Source: Sanderia malayensis (lineage: Eukaryota; Cnidaria; Scyphozoa; Semaeostomeae; Pelagiidae). From it: 64,000 nt of DNA. The stretch covers positions 1,550,001 to 1,614,000 of the forward strand of contig RQOL01000729.1 of NCBI GenBank assembly GCA_013076295.1. The letters run 5' to 3'. A model generated the notes under the pieces. It saw only the letters and a program-made list of their open reading frames with translations. It was not told the DNA's origin and did not search any database. Shown piece by piece: positions 33,080-45,735 of the stretch (its first letter is position 1; each line of letters begins with the position of its first letter). The translations under genes and the position numbers were made by a program.

Positions 33080-36000
33080 ATGTCTGAAAGCCACTCGCAA
33101 GGAGAAAGCAGAATTCACGATTTTACAAGCTCGTTAGAGGATCCTTTGATTTCTTCACAGGATGGCTTCGATGCGAGTGCAAACTCCTCTGCAGATGAAG
33201 AATCTAACCAAGGTACGCTTCACAATATTAGGCCATAAAATCTCGAATGTTTTGTGTGTGTGTAACCTATCCTCCAGTTCTGGTTCTGCACGTTCTATGA
33301 AGCAGATAGACACAATTAACTTTATATACTACGCTTTAATAATGACACATTGTATTTAGATCACAGAGAAGTCCGCTCTTTACTACAAGCTGTTGTATTT
33401 GTTGAAGATGCAATTGAGGTAGACAATTTTCTAACTGCCTTTTTATTCACCCTTAGCTGCTCTTTTGGCAGTGTATCTATCATTAATCAAGTTATCAATT
33501 TTTAATTTCAATTATTATTAGTGAAGTTAGTCTATTAGTCAATTTTCAGCTTATGTTGAAAGTAAACATAAACTATGCATAAAGTGAGTCAAAATCAGGA
33601 GAAACAAAAAACTGATTTTTTTATTTTAGCATCGTTCAGTATTTCATAAAGTGGATATCAGATCATTGAAATTATATCGAATGTACCATTCACGAGCTGT
33701 ACGATGGTAAGAATATTGTCTTTTTTGTTCTATTCAATCTTTTTTGTCATTTTCTTATATTTTCATAAGAGAATTATCAAACACTTTGTTGCTTTATTTT
33801 TTCTATTAGGGTACTGCGAATCACCATTTCAGTTCTACTGCTTCTTGCATTCTTTGAATGGCCATCATCAATCACGTGAGACTAAGTTTGACCCATGTTT
33901 GAGATAAGAATCCAGATGGCTAATCCAGATAGGCACTGTTTAGGTCTTCATAAATACTTCCACAAATGAGTCTCGATTAGAAATCTGCAGCTTGAGACCG
34001 ATTCAGAGAATTTTCTCAAACTTGTGCCCCCTCTAAACTTGAATTATTGTATGTATAACTTGGTAAATTAAAATCTCATTCTTTAAAGCAGCAATAGTAT
34101 CAAAACATGACGCATTATAACCCTTCATTCCTGGTTGCTAAAGGTTTAATTGCATGCTTAGTATTAAATTATTTATTCATAGCATTTCGCAGTGGAACCT
34201 CCATATAAGGGCTACCATTGGGAGAAATGTCTTTATCTGTTGTGGAGGTGTCTGTTGTATAGAGGTGTTCATTGATGGAGGTTTCGATATGTTATTTTCA
34301 GAACAAGTGCTGATCCAAGCAAGAGTAATACAAGACCGAATCCACCGTGCGGCTTAACTGAATCAATAGAAATTGTGTGCCTTATCATACTCACATGTGA
34401 TTTTGGTTTTAAAGTATGTCAAATGCTGTCAAATTAACAATGTTTCATTGCAGTAACCAGCCAATTTGCTAGTTGAACTATTGATTAAGGTGCGATTTAA
34501 ATTTTGATTCTAGGTGAAAATGGTTGGTAAAAAGCAAGCAAGAAAGTCAAAATGGTTAATTGGTTACTTCTTTGTGCTGATGATATCTTATTTTGATTTA
34601 GTAGTTTCACTTGGATATGGCTGCAGAGAGGTAAGCTCAATGTTTTCCTTTGTAGACACCTATTATTAGAAAGTTTAAAGTTTAAGAGCTTTAAAATATT
34701 AAGTGAATCTATGGTTGGCGTTTTTATTATATGATTTTGAGGATTATTACCAACTCAGAAAAGCCTTTGATTGCAATATATGGTATTTTGATAGTATGCT
34801 TACCATTTGTTCTCCATACGATTTCCATAAATGTACTCTCTTAGTTTTATGCTTAATGTTTTAATGTTGCACTTGCTTACAGAAATGGAGAATACGAAGG
34901 TTGCTGCGACCTTTCTTTATTCTGCAAAATTCATCACTTATGAAGAAAACGGTACCTTTGCTCTTTACCTTAAGAAGTTTTCAATAATGCCATTTAATCA
35001 ACTTCTACCTCAATCTTTGCAGATATCATGTTTCTTATGTTGAAAATTAATTTATTTTGCAGGTTGCAAGCATAAGACACACTCTGCCTGAAGTAATGAG
35101 GTTTGTAGGATATTTTTGGGAAGAAATTATTATTATTTGGAAAGTTATTATCATTTGCCTTGTTGAGTATGTAAAATGCACAGCTGTGCAGCTTTGGCAG
35201 ACTTCAGAGAGATGAATCTTAATTTACCATGTCTTCATTGCAGTGTTATGTTTCTATTTGGGCTGCATCTTTTCTTCTTCACCATGTTTGGAATGATTAT
35301 TTTCCCCGATAATAACCCAGTTGTACAAGTAAGTAGTAGTTTCACAAAGGATGAGTTCTATATTCCACTTCTATTACATGATATATTATATTACTCTGAA
35401 AATTGTGGACAAATACTCTGGGAGACTCTTACAAATTCTATATGATGATAGCCGTTTATCGTATTTTTGAGTGTTCCCAGGACTTTCGTCCACTATTGCA
35501 AATACTTCAATCTTTACGAGTTTTGGATTAATATTCTTATGAAAAAACTGTGTATTGCATAAAGCTTATTGTAAAATTTTCATAATTGAGAGTTTCCACT
35601 GTATCATCTGTCGATTTATGGAATTTTTAGAAGGTTTCTGTGCTCGATCTTTAAATCAAATCATTTCCTTCGACAGAAAGGCCGTGAATTTATCACAGAC
35701 ACGCAAGAGGGAAAGATGTACTTCAAAGATATGGGACAGTCTATGATGAGTCTAATTGTTCTTCTTACAACTGCTAATAACCCTGACGGTATGTAGTTAT
35801 ACAATTGTTTCTTTTATAACAGATCGTTTTCAATCAGTCTTCATGTCCTCGATATTCATACTTTTTACTCGCCACTTAATATTTAAAGCCCTATAGTTTA
35901 CTCGAACTCGCGTTGACTCGAACGCCCTGATTCTATTTACTGCTTAACTGCATGAAACTCAACTTTATTAACTTATCAACTTTCTTCTGGATATTGATTT

Positions 36001-39000
36001 TAATACAACAACGTGACAGTTTTTTGTGGCAAAGCCAAGTTTTATTTCTTGCACCTTAGATTGTCTAACTAATTTCAAGTACTTTTTGACTTGTAGTTAT
36101 GATGCCAGCATACCGCGATAACAGATTGTATGCCATTTATTTCATTGCTTATTTATCAATGGGTATGTTATCAACGAGGAATTTTGCGTTTATTTTGATG
36201 CTAACATTCCTGAATTTCTTTCGCATTTTTACATTTTCCCGTGCTGTTGCAGAAAATAAATCGATTTTCCCATTAATGAATTTTGGCAAAAAATTATTTC
36301 TCACAGGCTTACAAAATTATTTAGTACCATATCGACTGGAGCAGTTCTTCCGAATTTTTGGTTTTTATACCAATTCCCTTTTATCTCGCAACTTTTTAAA
36401 AGCGTTTACGTATTAGCTATCTTACATGTCAGGACTTTATTTCTTCATGAACATGCTATTGGCCGTCATCTACAACCAATTTCGAGGATCTTTTATGGTA
36501 AGTAAACACATCAAAAACCTGTATCTAAGAACGCATAGATTAAGAAACCTCTATACCGATATTTTAGCTTGCAATTTACGATATAAGGAATAATAGTTCC
36601 GCCGACGGAGTTTTCCTATAAGTTTATATACATATGGTTCTTTGCATCATTGAATTCTCCTATAGAGTTTTTTCAAGCTGGTATTCTATTGACCATGACG
36701 ATTACTGTATTTCATTTGCAGCGTTCACTTCAAGCAAGTTTTTTCAGACGGCGTCTTGGTATTCGAACGGCATTTGAAGTTTTGCAAGGATGCCAGTTGT
36801 ATGGGACAATTATGGAATTTCCTAGGTAAAAGCATTCTAGTTTCTACAAGTTATTAGATATTGTTGCATGCACAACTTTTTGCAGACACTTTCGTCTTCT
36901 AATTCATTTTTTATTGTACACAGTCAAATTTGCATAGTTAGAACTCGTGTAATTGTAACTTGATCTAACTCCAACGCGATTTCCCATTCCTTCCAGGAAT
37001 ACTGAGGAACCAGTCTTTCTAAAGCATATCTCTATAACTCTAACTTTTTTTAATTTGAACATTTCCATGTTTTCCCAGGGTTTTGGAATTAGACAGAATT
37101 AAACTGTATATGATTCTGCTTTTAAAAGCCTGTGATAATTATGCCAAAGTTACAAGAATTCTTCTGAAAGAATAAACCACTGCTTCATGGAAGATTAACC
37201 CGAATAATCACCATTTGCTTTTCGTTTTAGTAATAACGTGAGCAAAACTGCAATCAGGAAATTACTACAGCAAGTTTATTTTTCAAGAAAATCGAGATAT
37301 TTGCCGATGATGGAAGAGGTATATCACTATAATTTATATTGGTAACTTTTTCTCGATGAGCAACAGTTGACTTTATTAAAAACAAGATAATTCATATTAG
37401 TGGAAGAAGATTATTAATTGCCAATGATGCATATAATGTTGACTCCTGGAAGAAGATTAATCGATGTTTTTCTTTCTGTTTCTAGTATATGAATACAGTT
37501 CAAACAAATTCATTAAACGCAAAACAGTTTCAAGAAATGTTCGACATTGTTTTTGAAGACTCCATTAAAAGGGTATGAATGAAATTTTCCATTTTTCCTG
37601 CCTTCTCCATTCTCCATGGATTTGTCAATGCATAAAATGTTTGATCGCAGTGAAACACAGTGGAGCCTCTCCGTATAACGGACACCTATGGGATCGGTGA
37701 TTTTGACCGTTGTAGAGAGGTATCCATTGTACAGAGGTTGCTCTTGCAAAGAGATGACGAATTTTGAAACATTTTGAGAAACAGCATTATCCCCCGTATA
37801 GAGCTGCCCGTCGTTCAGAAGTGTCTCATGATTGTCCCATAACTTCCCCCAATCGAGGCTCCACTTTGACCGACTCATGTCTCATACGTCACGTTTTGTC
37901 TAAAATGAAAATGATAAACTAATCTTAGAATTAGCATCCATTTTCTTTTATTTTCAAGCGACCATCAGCTCGAGTGTTTCAAAACAATGCATTGCGAAAA
38001 ATGCAGAAGTTTGTGATGCATCCTTTTTTCCAATACTTTGGCGATCTGATGGCATTTCTTAACGTTGTTCTCATAACAGTAAGTAGTTTCTCTCATAACA
38101 GCAAGTAATTTCTCTCATAACATCAAGTAAATCGCTTCTTCAATTTAATCCCAGTCTTCAGTGTTTTAAAGTGCCTTCATTATCATTGACATACCCAAAT
38201 GTTTACACATATTCACATTTTCACATATTATTTTACTGATCTCTGAAAGCATCGCGAAATGAATTTTTGGATTAATTAATTAAATATTTGTGTTTGTTTA
38301 TGAGATTTTTAATTTTTGGTTGATAGAATATTTGAATCAAGGAGCGAGTAATCAGGTCCTTCCTTTAACCCAGTTGCTTTTGATTTCAGGTTGAAATAAC
38401 TAAGGACAACGACAATCCAGAAATTGACAGCTTGCTTGTGGTACGTGAAAATGTTATTTTGATAAGTTGATGTTTACTTGTTTGTTTGATTTATGTTCTT
38501 GTTTGATTTTATATTTGTGCTTTTGATTTGATGGTAAATGGTCATCATACTGTACTTCTGATAAATTACGTTTGGTGAACTTTCTTTTAGAAATTCAATT
38601 TCTGCTTCATCCTTTACTACACCATCGAACAGGTGGGTATTAATTAATTCGTACATAGTATCTAATTCATATATAGTTTATTATGATTTGTGTCACTGTA
38701 ATGTCTTAAGTGAAAGCTATGTATAAGTGTAATTTTACTTTAAGGATCTCCTTTATGTTTTATTAGCTTTTAAATTTGAATCTTTTTAATTTTAGCTTCT
38801 TATGCTGTTCTTTGTTGGAAGAAAACGATACTTTTCTCACAAGGTTTGTCAAACATAAAATTTATTTGTTATTTTATCCTATCATATTGTTTACTATAAA
38901 ATATGTTGCTTATTTTTATTTGTTTCTTTCACAGCACATCTGGTTTGAATTTCTTGTCACGTGTCTTCTTGTGGTAAATTCTTTCCCCGAGTTCTGTTTT

Positions 39001-40761
39001 TACTTTGTTTAACGCTTTCTACACTTTCAATTTAACATCTTATTTTGTTGTAATAGCCACTTTCCTTCAAGCTCTGATTTTCTTCCTTGTTTCTATTCAT
39101 TTTGAGTTTTATTTTCCTTAGATAGTGCAAATTATATATTTGGCATTTTATGCAAAATTCCTTAACAAAAATGGGAGGTTTGTAAGCGTTGAAATCGCAT
39201 TTTTTTCCTTAAAATATTTATCATATTTTTATGACACTTATATCCTGAAGTTGAGCACTCCCCTGTTGTGATAAGCTGACAATTTCTTGTGAGCAACTTT
39301 ATTTATTGTTTCTATGGGTCATGTTTTTTTAGTTTTTATTTATAGTTTCCTTTTATTGATGGTCTTTTTGAACATTATTTGCCAAGGACTTAAAGCCAAA
39401 GCTATTATACTTATCATAATTTTTATATAATGCATTTTCATAATACATGTATTTATTTTTCGTTTAGTCAAAAACTAAAAGAGGAAAGCCTACGTCACAA
39501 TTTTCTCTCTGCTTGGAATCTCCTGCGGATAACGAACATGCTTATCATAGTTCGTCTGCTTCGAATTATTCCGAGTATTAAGGTATTGCACATTTACGTT
39601 TCATGCTGTTGTATAGCACTTTTACGTTTCATGCTGTTATATTGCACGTTTTCATTTCATACTTTTTATTATACTGGTCAGCTGGGCCAGTAAAGTGCAA
39701 ACGTTTATGCAAATGCTTTCTCTGCATGGAAAGCTGATAAATTCTGACAATTCTTATCCCCTCTCTGACCATTCTCGTTTTCACTTTTAGCCTCTTTCCC
39801 TTGTGGCTGGAACATTATCAGATCTTATCAAGAATATGCGTCCCTTTGGTGGAGTCATAGTCGTGAGTGACTTTTTGAATGTTTTAAATGCATTCCAAAT
39901 CGGAGAGGAAATGTTTACATTGCATTAACAACGGAGTTGATTGTTTTCAGGTCATCTATTATGTTTTTGCAATCTTCGGCATGATGATATTCCAGGGTTA
40001 CAGCCCAAAGCCAAATGCTCAACGCATGAACGCCACAGTCAACATGCAAGTTCATTATCCATTGATTTTGCTTTTAGCAATATTATACTTTGCTTTTGGC
40101 AATACAGTCCTTTGCTTTTAGCAATACAGTGCTTCGCTTTTGGCAGTACAGTGCTTTGCTTTTAGCAATACAGTGCTTTATTTTTGGCAATACAGTGCTT
40201 TGCTGTTGACAACATAGTGCTTTTAGCGTCGAATATTTGATACCTTACACTTCTTTAACCATTTTTGGGTCCGAAAGGGGTTTTCTTTTATTGGACGAGC
40301 TTCTTAAAGGCTTATATCTAGCTAAAGTGAACACATAGTTTGGGACCCCAAGGTGCCTGTTTAAGACAGATTTTGCTGCATACTTCTTAATATGTTAGAA
40401 GCTATGCATAGCATGACTGCCTTTTATTGATTTTGCATTATATTTAACAGTGAATCTTTCATTTTAGATCGTTTTGTGGGACGTATGAACAATTAGATTA
40501 TTATGCAAACAATTTCGATGATTTTGGAGTGAGTGGCATTTTAATCTGAACTTCCTAACGTTTCTTTGTTAATTACCAGCTTTGTTAATTACCAGATTTG
40601 ACATCAATGTTTTCACTGTTTGCTATTTGATGCTTGTAGGCTGCAATAGTTGTTCTGTGGGACATAATGGTGGTCAATAACTGGCACGTATTTCTCCGTG
40701 CTTTCAAGAAGACAACAAATAACAGGTAGAGTTGTCTGTCTTTATCTCTAAATCCTATCTA

Positions 40762-40795
<34 letters not shown>

Positions 40796-42000
40796 GCTTC
40801 TCTTTAGCTTAAACTTCTCTATTTTTATCCCGACATTACCAAAGAGCTATTTATTTTCACGAAACATCTATCTTGAACACCTTTTATCTCGAACTTTATC
40901 AAAGAATCCTCTATCTCTAACACTCTTTATCTCGAACTTTACCAAACAGTGCTTTATCTCGAACATTTTTTATTTGGGACCATCTCTATGACAAGCCTGT
41001 TTGAGCTAATTCCTTGCTCTCTGGGACACTTTGATAAAATGAATTTATCTCACTATCTCGAAGTTCATGATATTGAGATCAAATATCTTATTTTCAATTT
41101 TTCATAAATATTCCACAGTTACTATTAAAATTCAAAATACATTTTTGTTGCTATATTATAAAGTCTTATTTTGTTTTAATTTATTTCTAGGGGCTCGCAA
41201 GTGTATTTTGTTTTATGGTGGTTCTTGTCCGTGGTCATTTGTGCAAACCTTTTGATTGCCCTTGTTCTTGAGGTAAATAAAATTAAAAGAACATTTTAAT
41301 ATTTGTTTCTTTCTATTCTGTGATATATTTTTAAACTCTTTTATTTGTATGATCTTAATCGTCAATAAATGAATCTGTTAACTAGTGTTGCTATTTCTAA
41401 TTTCAACTCTGGTAACACAACAAAACTATTTACGCAGGCTTTGGCAGCTTTAGAATTCATCTCTTCATTTATAATTTAGCTGCACTCGTATACATCTCTT
41501 AATTTATAACTCATCTACTATCGTTATTAAATATAAACGTTTTCTCCATTATGCCCTTGAATTTTTTTGCAGGCTTTCTTCACACAATACGAAAGAAACC
41601 AAGTAATTCGACGCAGAAGAACACGTCGCAAGTTTGCTGGAACCGAAGAGGTTTATTTAATTCTCCATTTCAATTAAAAATTTATTCAATTTGAATGCTA
41701 TCTAAAATTAATCAATATATATAGTTATGCCAGCTATTTCAATGTCTCGAACCTCTTGCAAATGGAAAACATCAATATTATTTGCACTTTTTTATTGTTG
41801 ATACACAATGCTTTACAATTTTCAATAATTTTCAATTCCGTTTTTTTCTTGTTTAGACGACGCAGCACTTTCGTGTTCACCAGATGTTCATGAGCCAGAT
41901 GCAAGAGCCAACTGAAGAAGAACTCGTTGAAGAGATCCACCAGCACCATTACTTACAACCATTCGTAACTTACAGACCAGTCAATATATTGGATGACTGA
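33080..42000 (+). CDS. TPCN: Two-pore cation channel (TPC)
   Basis: 29 exons, 788 residues: 33080-33212, 33360-33418, 33630-33706, 33810-33875, 34302-34413, 34514-34630, 34883-34951, 35063-35100, 35244-35328, 35677-35788, 36097-36162, 36433-36497, 36722-36825, 37231-37318, 37486-37572, 37959-38078, 38390-38440, 38591-38632, 38796-38843, 38935-38973, 39122-39177, 39468-39582, 39791-39862, 39951-40045, 40468-40528, 40640-40725, 41191-41272, 41573-41650, 41857-42000. Signatures: PCGLTESIEIVCL in repeat I, first pore LLTTANNPDVMMPAY, second voltage sensor IIVRLLRIIPSIK, NNFDDFGAAIVVLW and second filter VVNNWHVF, then LWWFLSVVICANLLIALVLE. TPCs are endolysosomal Na+/Ca2+ channels gated by PI(3,5)P2 and NAADP-linked signals. 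The acidic leader LEDPLIS may be a lysosomal dileucine-type signal (inference). Length lies between human TPC1 (816) and TPC2 (752); paralogue not assigned. One intron is GC-AG. Confidence 0.95.
34193..34295. mobile_element. Fragment related to the CAGTGGAACCTC-type TIR elements
   Basis: Begins CAGTGGAACCTCCATATAAG and contains GGAGGTGTCTGTTGTATAGAGG, as in the complete element at 37658. The right end is not recognisable. It lies in a TPC intron. Confidence 0.5.
36917..37108. mobile_element. TIR element, family G, copy 2
   Basis: Starts TACACAGTCAAATTTGCATAG and ends AGACAGAATTAAACTGTA, with internal CTCTAACTTTTTTTAATTTG. It matches the 58187-58347 copy. It lies in a TPC intron. Confidence 0.7.
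37658..37865. mobile_element. TIR element (208 bp), family H
   Basis: Ends CAGTGGAGCCTC and GAGGCTCCACT are inverted repeats. Internal TATAACGGACACC and TGTAGAGAGGTATCC motifs recur in fragments at 34193, about 31930 and 61088. A pogo/Tigger-like origin is plausible. It lies in a TPC intron. Confidence 0.65.
38071..38132. repeat. Triplicated splice-donor segment
   Basis: TCTCATAACAgTAAGTAgTT is followed by two near copies, TCTCATAACAGCAAGTAATT and TCTCATAACATCAAGTAAAT. The first contains the used donor of the TPC exon ending 38078. The second carries a GC-type donor (GCAAGT), the third none. Confidence 0.75.
40046..40467 (+). other. GC-AG intron of the TPC gene
   Basis: The exon ends AAC AT|GCAAGT at 40045 and the next begins after ttttag at 40467. 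Joining here restores NISFCGTYEQLDYYANNFDDF in frame with the conserved TPC sequence. The nearest GT (GTTCAT at 40050) would give an early stop. The 5' half holds a tandem array (40076-40215). Confidence 0.85.
40076..40215. repeat. 25-bp tandem repeat in the GC-AG intron
   Basis: About five units of GCTTTTAGCAATACAGT plus GCTTTGCT, imperfect, starting 30 bp after the GC donor. Confidence 0.8.
40760..40792. repeat. TA microsatellite
   Basis: Uninterrupted (TA)n in a TPC intron, followed by several TATCTCGAAC-like motifs to about 41070. Confidence 0.9.
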
Positions 42001-42318
42001 GTATCTTTTGAGCATTTAAGGAATTTAAACACTGAGTTTTATGCCGAATTTACTCGAGTGATCAAGTTGTTGGGAGCAGGGCTAGCCAAAACCGTTGTCG
42101 CTGAAGACACAGTCCCCCGCTGAAGTCTGATTCAAGGAATAGATTTTTTCCCAAACTCGCTTTAATCGAGTTTTGTAATCAGCTGTATATGATTATAAAT
42201 GAAGAATTAACTTATAGATGCCTTGAAAAATCCATGAAGTCAAAGTTATGATTTAAAACAATAATTTCTACCGATTCGGAGTTGAGTTGTTTATTTAGAC
42301 AGTGAAGCAAAGTTCGTG

Positions 42319-42324
42319 AATAAA
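42319..42324 (+). terminator. Polyadenylation signal of TPC gene
   Basis: AATAAA 319 bp after the stop at 42000. Confidence 0.45.
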
Positions 42325-42725
42325 GCTGTCATATGTAAAAGTCAAATTTAACCTTCAAGCAGGCGCTTGTAATATTGAAGGTCTACCTTTCACCAAAGAT
42401 GCCAAAATGTCTAATAATTTGTTTATTGTTCAGAAATAGAGAATTGGGTCTTACATGCCTCTTTGAATGCCTCTTTGAATGGAAGTAGGCCTAAATATAT
42501 TTTTGATTTGCTTAAATTTTTCTCGCTAAGTAATACGTGTGTGTGTTTATTAATCGCTTTATCTAGATACGAAGTATCTATTATATTAAATTAACGGGAT
42601 ATATTTTAATTACTTGTAGTTTTTATTGCACTTGGGCACTGGTTGCTTTTGGACATTCCGCAATTGGCCTTAGCGCCCATTTTTGTAAGTGAACATTTTA
42701 ATTTTTATAATGCAGTGCGTACATC

Positions 42726-42731
42726 TTTATT
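42726..42731 (-). terminator. Polyadenylation signal of the seven-pass receptor gene
   Basis: TTTATT on the plus strand (AATAAA on the minus strand), about 60 bp beyond the stop at 42792. The gene is convergent with the TPC gene. Confidence 0.45.
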
Positions 42732-42791
42732 TTCATTATTTTGGTTCAATCCTTTTGTTAACTCGTGCATTTTATTGCTAAATTTAAATCG

Positions 42792-44402
42792 TTAAAGTTT
42801 TGTAGTTTGTGTTTGCCTGTTTCTAGCTACGCTAGTTAAGTCAGTGTTTGAGTTTTTTCGTCCCACCACAATGAACTTTCTGAAAGCGTTGAACATTTTT
42901 CTGTGGTGCCCAAATGCCAGGAACAGCAACGTTCCGTGGAAGCTAACAACAATGGTGAAGCAAGTGGACAGGGTTGCGTTATATACCAAACCTTGTGCGA
43001 ATCCTAATGTCCATCCTAAACCCATAAGTGTGGATAGCTTCAGTGTTAAAATAACTGGAACTATCTTCTTTCTGGAAGAATTACACGCATTTGGTGGCAA
43101 TATTTGGTTGTTGATTTGTTTTGTTGTCGAGTGGATGTTGTAGATTGTCATCACGAGAAAGACGGTGTTTACAACCATTACAATCCCAACAGGGACACTG
43201 AACCCGAAAAGATGCGGCCAAAATTTTGAAACGAAGCACTTGTTGACGGATCCGAATCCGGAAAAATCTTTCCCCGGTAGCATCCCAAAAAGCCTGGTGA
43301 TCAAAGTCAGGGCGGTTGCCGTTGATGCAATTGCGATGAATTGCTTTGCAAAGCGGTTATTACTTTGGCTCTCCGGTTGTACTGGTCGCAGTTTCTTGAA
43401 CGTCACAAACAGATGAATTGACAAAGCCATTGTCCAAAAAAACACAACCAATAGTGTCCAGTGCAGCAGAATTCTAAATATTTCACAGAAAGTCTTGTTA
43501 GACGAGAACAGAGCTAGCAGCAATTGCACTGCATGACACACGAACAAGCAGCCAGAAAGACATGTGATGATCTTATCTGGCATCGAAAAATTGGCCTTCA
43601 CGAAGAAATATCCCCCAATCAATAAGACGCTGCTCAGCATACTGCACGAGTTTCCGACAATGCCGATTAGCCAGTTGGAACTACTGCTTCCATTGCGTTT
43701 TTGTTCTAAATGGTCAAAGTATAAAACATACGAAGCATTGTCGTCCTGGAAAGAACTAAAATTAAATGCGGCATTCATCTTGTTGCAACCAGCTCCAAAA
43801 GTCCCAATTTTCATGTGGCACCGAATCGTGATCAAAAGGACCACTTCTGCAACGACATTTGTAGCTGAAAGTAAATACGATGAGGATATATTTGCTGTTT
43901 TGTTCGTCTCAGTTTTCAGTTCTGAGAATGGCAGCAAGAACGGTTGCTTGAACATTGTTGTTTTCTGCAACACGGTGCAAAAACCCCGACTTGCTGGTGG
44001 CCATTTCAATGGGTCGCCATCGCAATTACTGGTGTTACTTCGAGTCGACTCCCTTGGCTCGCATACTTTTCTTGTCATTTCAAGGTGGCTCTTTGTGATG
44101 GCACAAAGTTCATCAATTCCAACTAACAACCCGTTTGCATTGTGGGAATCGTCGAAAACGCTGAGAATAACTTGGAAAAGATCGGGAAAGTTGTGTAACA
44201 ACCGTTTGTAAGCGGAGTTGTTGTTGTCTGTTTCATTCAATACCTCTTTTAATACGTTTTCGATTTCGAGATTAGTTCCAGTTGCAGTTTGGTTGATGTT
44301 TGTATCGGCATTCCCAGCTTGTCCTCGTTGAACTACGCAAATAACGCCACATATTACTGTAGCCAAGTAGAGACGTCCTAAATTGACTCTGCGAAGAGGC
44401 AT
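42792..44402 (-). CDS. Seven-pass receptor, family B/adhesion-GPCR-like, intronless
   Basis: One frame of 536 codons. Residues 10-29 form a signal peptide. An ectodomain to about residue 243 has many N-glycosylation sites and several cysteines. Seven hydrophobic segments follow at about 244-268, 278-300, 306-333, 350-373, 396-421, 446-472 and 478-499. TM3 begins CEIFRILLHWTLLVVFFWTM, TM6 reads LMGLGWTLGFAQGLVYN, and TM7 is followed by FGHHRKMFNAFRK, all typical of secretin/adhesion-type receptors. No convincing GPS cleavage motif is seen before TM1, so autoproteolysis is not expected. The ligand is unknown. It lacks introns, whereas this receptor class usually has many. Confidence 0.82.
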   Translation of the reverse strand: MPLRRVNLGRLYLATVICGVICVVQRGQAGNADTNINQTATGTNLEIENVLKEVLNETDNNNSAYKRLLHNFPDLFQVILSVFDDSHNANGLLVGIDELCAITKSHLEMTRKVCEPRESTRSNTSNCDGDPLKWPPASRGFCTVLQKTTMFKQPFLLPFSELKTETNKTANISSSYLLSATNVVAEVVLLITIRCHMKIGTFGAGCNKMNAAFNFSSFQDDNASYVLYFDHLEQKRNGSSSSNWLIGIVGNSCSMLSSVLLIGGYFFVKANFSMPDKIITCLSGCLFVCHAVQLLLALFSSNKTFCEIFRILLHWTLLVVFFWTMALSIHLFVTFKKLRPVQPESQSNNRFAKQFIAIASTATALTLITRLFGMLPGKDFSGFGSVNKCFVSKFWPHLFGFSVPVGIVMVVNTVFLVMTIYNIHSTTKQINNQILPPNACNSSRKKIVPVILTLKLSTLMGLGWTLGFAQGLVYNATLSTCFTIVVSFHGTLLFLAFGHHRKMFNAFRKFIVVGRKNSNTDLTSVARNRQTQTTKL

Positions 44403-45157
44403 ATTTGTTGAAACTGTTGAAACCGCTTTTGCTGAGGCTTAATTTCAAACAACGCCGCAGTTTGCTCAGTGGGTATCTGGACAATGCGTTAGCAGGTAAT
44501 ACTTTCAAGTTTTGTGAAATGTTGCTGTGAACAACGTTATCGTTTCAGAATGGGAATACAGATGTTTAACAGATCTTATCACCATTTCAGCATGTTTGCC
44601 TATTAGAGTTTTGGTCTATGCATTCGGGTGCGGTAGACTAATACATTTTTAACAATTTATTCTTAGAGAATGAAAGCCCACAGTCCATTGTTCAATATTT
44701 TCTTCAGTTGTATGCATTATTCACCATTTTGATAGCACACGAAACGAAAACACATTTTTAAATGGGAACTTGCATCAGCACCTGGTGTTAAAAAGTGCTC
44801 TGGGCTTGTGGCAGTTGGTGAGGTGTTCACGGAGGCAGCCATGCCTAAACTACACGTTTTTTCCACGTTTTTATACAAAAAACTGCTTTATAAGAAACCC
44901 ACTAGTAGAATTTGGGGCTAAAGCACATTAGGTTCTTTTTTTAACAATATAAAATTTGAGAAAGTTTTGTTAGTGGGGCTTGAGCTGGGCTTCTCGTAAA
45001 AAACGTGCAGCTTAATGGACTCTTCTTGAGGATGATAATTTCACAGTTTCTTATTTATTATTGAGCCAATACTAACGTTTGCAGTGGCAATCCTAGCTGC
45101 AATTTTTTGTAAATCAGTTTGCTATAAAAATTTTTACAGCAAACCAATAACGAATGT
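44403..45157. other. Intergenic upstream of the receptor gene
   Basis: No coding or repeat signal is recognised. Confidence 0.5.
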
Positions 45158-45411
45158 TACCGTAAATCCTCGAATTGCCCCCCCCCCTCGAATAAGCCCC
45201 ACCCCAAACATGCTGATGTTTGCGTACAGCGAGTTTGAGAAAATTTTGTGTATGCAAAATACTTTGCTGGAACAACTAAACCAATTTCCCGTTTATTTTC
45301 CGAGTAACAACGTCAATTTTTGTGCCATATTTCAGATAGTTTTTTAAGCCCCCCTCTGAAAATGTCAAAAATAAATAAGTCCCTAGGGGGCTAATTCGAG
45401 GATTTACGGTA
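45158..45411. mobile_element. TIR element, family E, copy 3
   Basis: Bounded by TA, with ends CCGTAAATCCTCGAAT and ATTCGAGGATTTACGG (254 bp). The core differs from copies 1 and 2. Confidence 0.8.
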
Positions 45412-45735
45412 GTTGTTTTGAATGACAATTTTGCTCATGCCCTCCCACCTTTACAAAGCCAGTTAAGTCATATACACATATACTCATATACATAACCCAC
45501 TTTACTTTTCAACCTTTTCCAGTCAGGTCAGATATGTAGAAATAGTCGCCATTTTTCTTAAATAAAATGCGCATTTTCAATGATAGGTAAACAAACAAAT
45601 AAACTTGCATTGCAGGAAGAAGTTAAAGGAAATTTATCAAACTCTGAGAAATTTATAAAAAATAACATCTGATTAATTTTCGCATGAAATCAACAACTAA
45701 TAATGGGTACATAGTAGAAGTACAAATAATATGTT

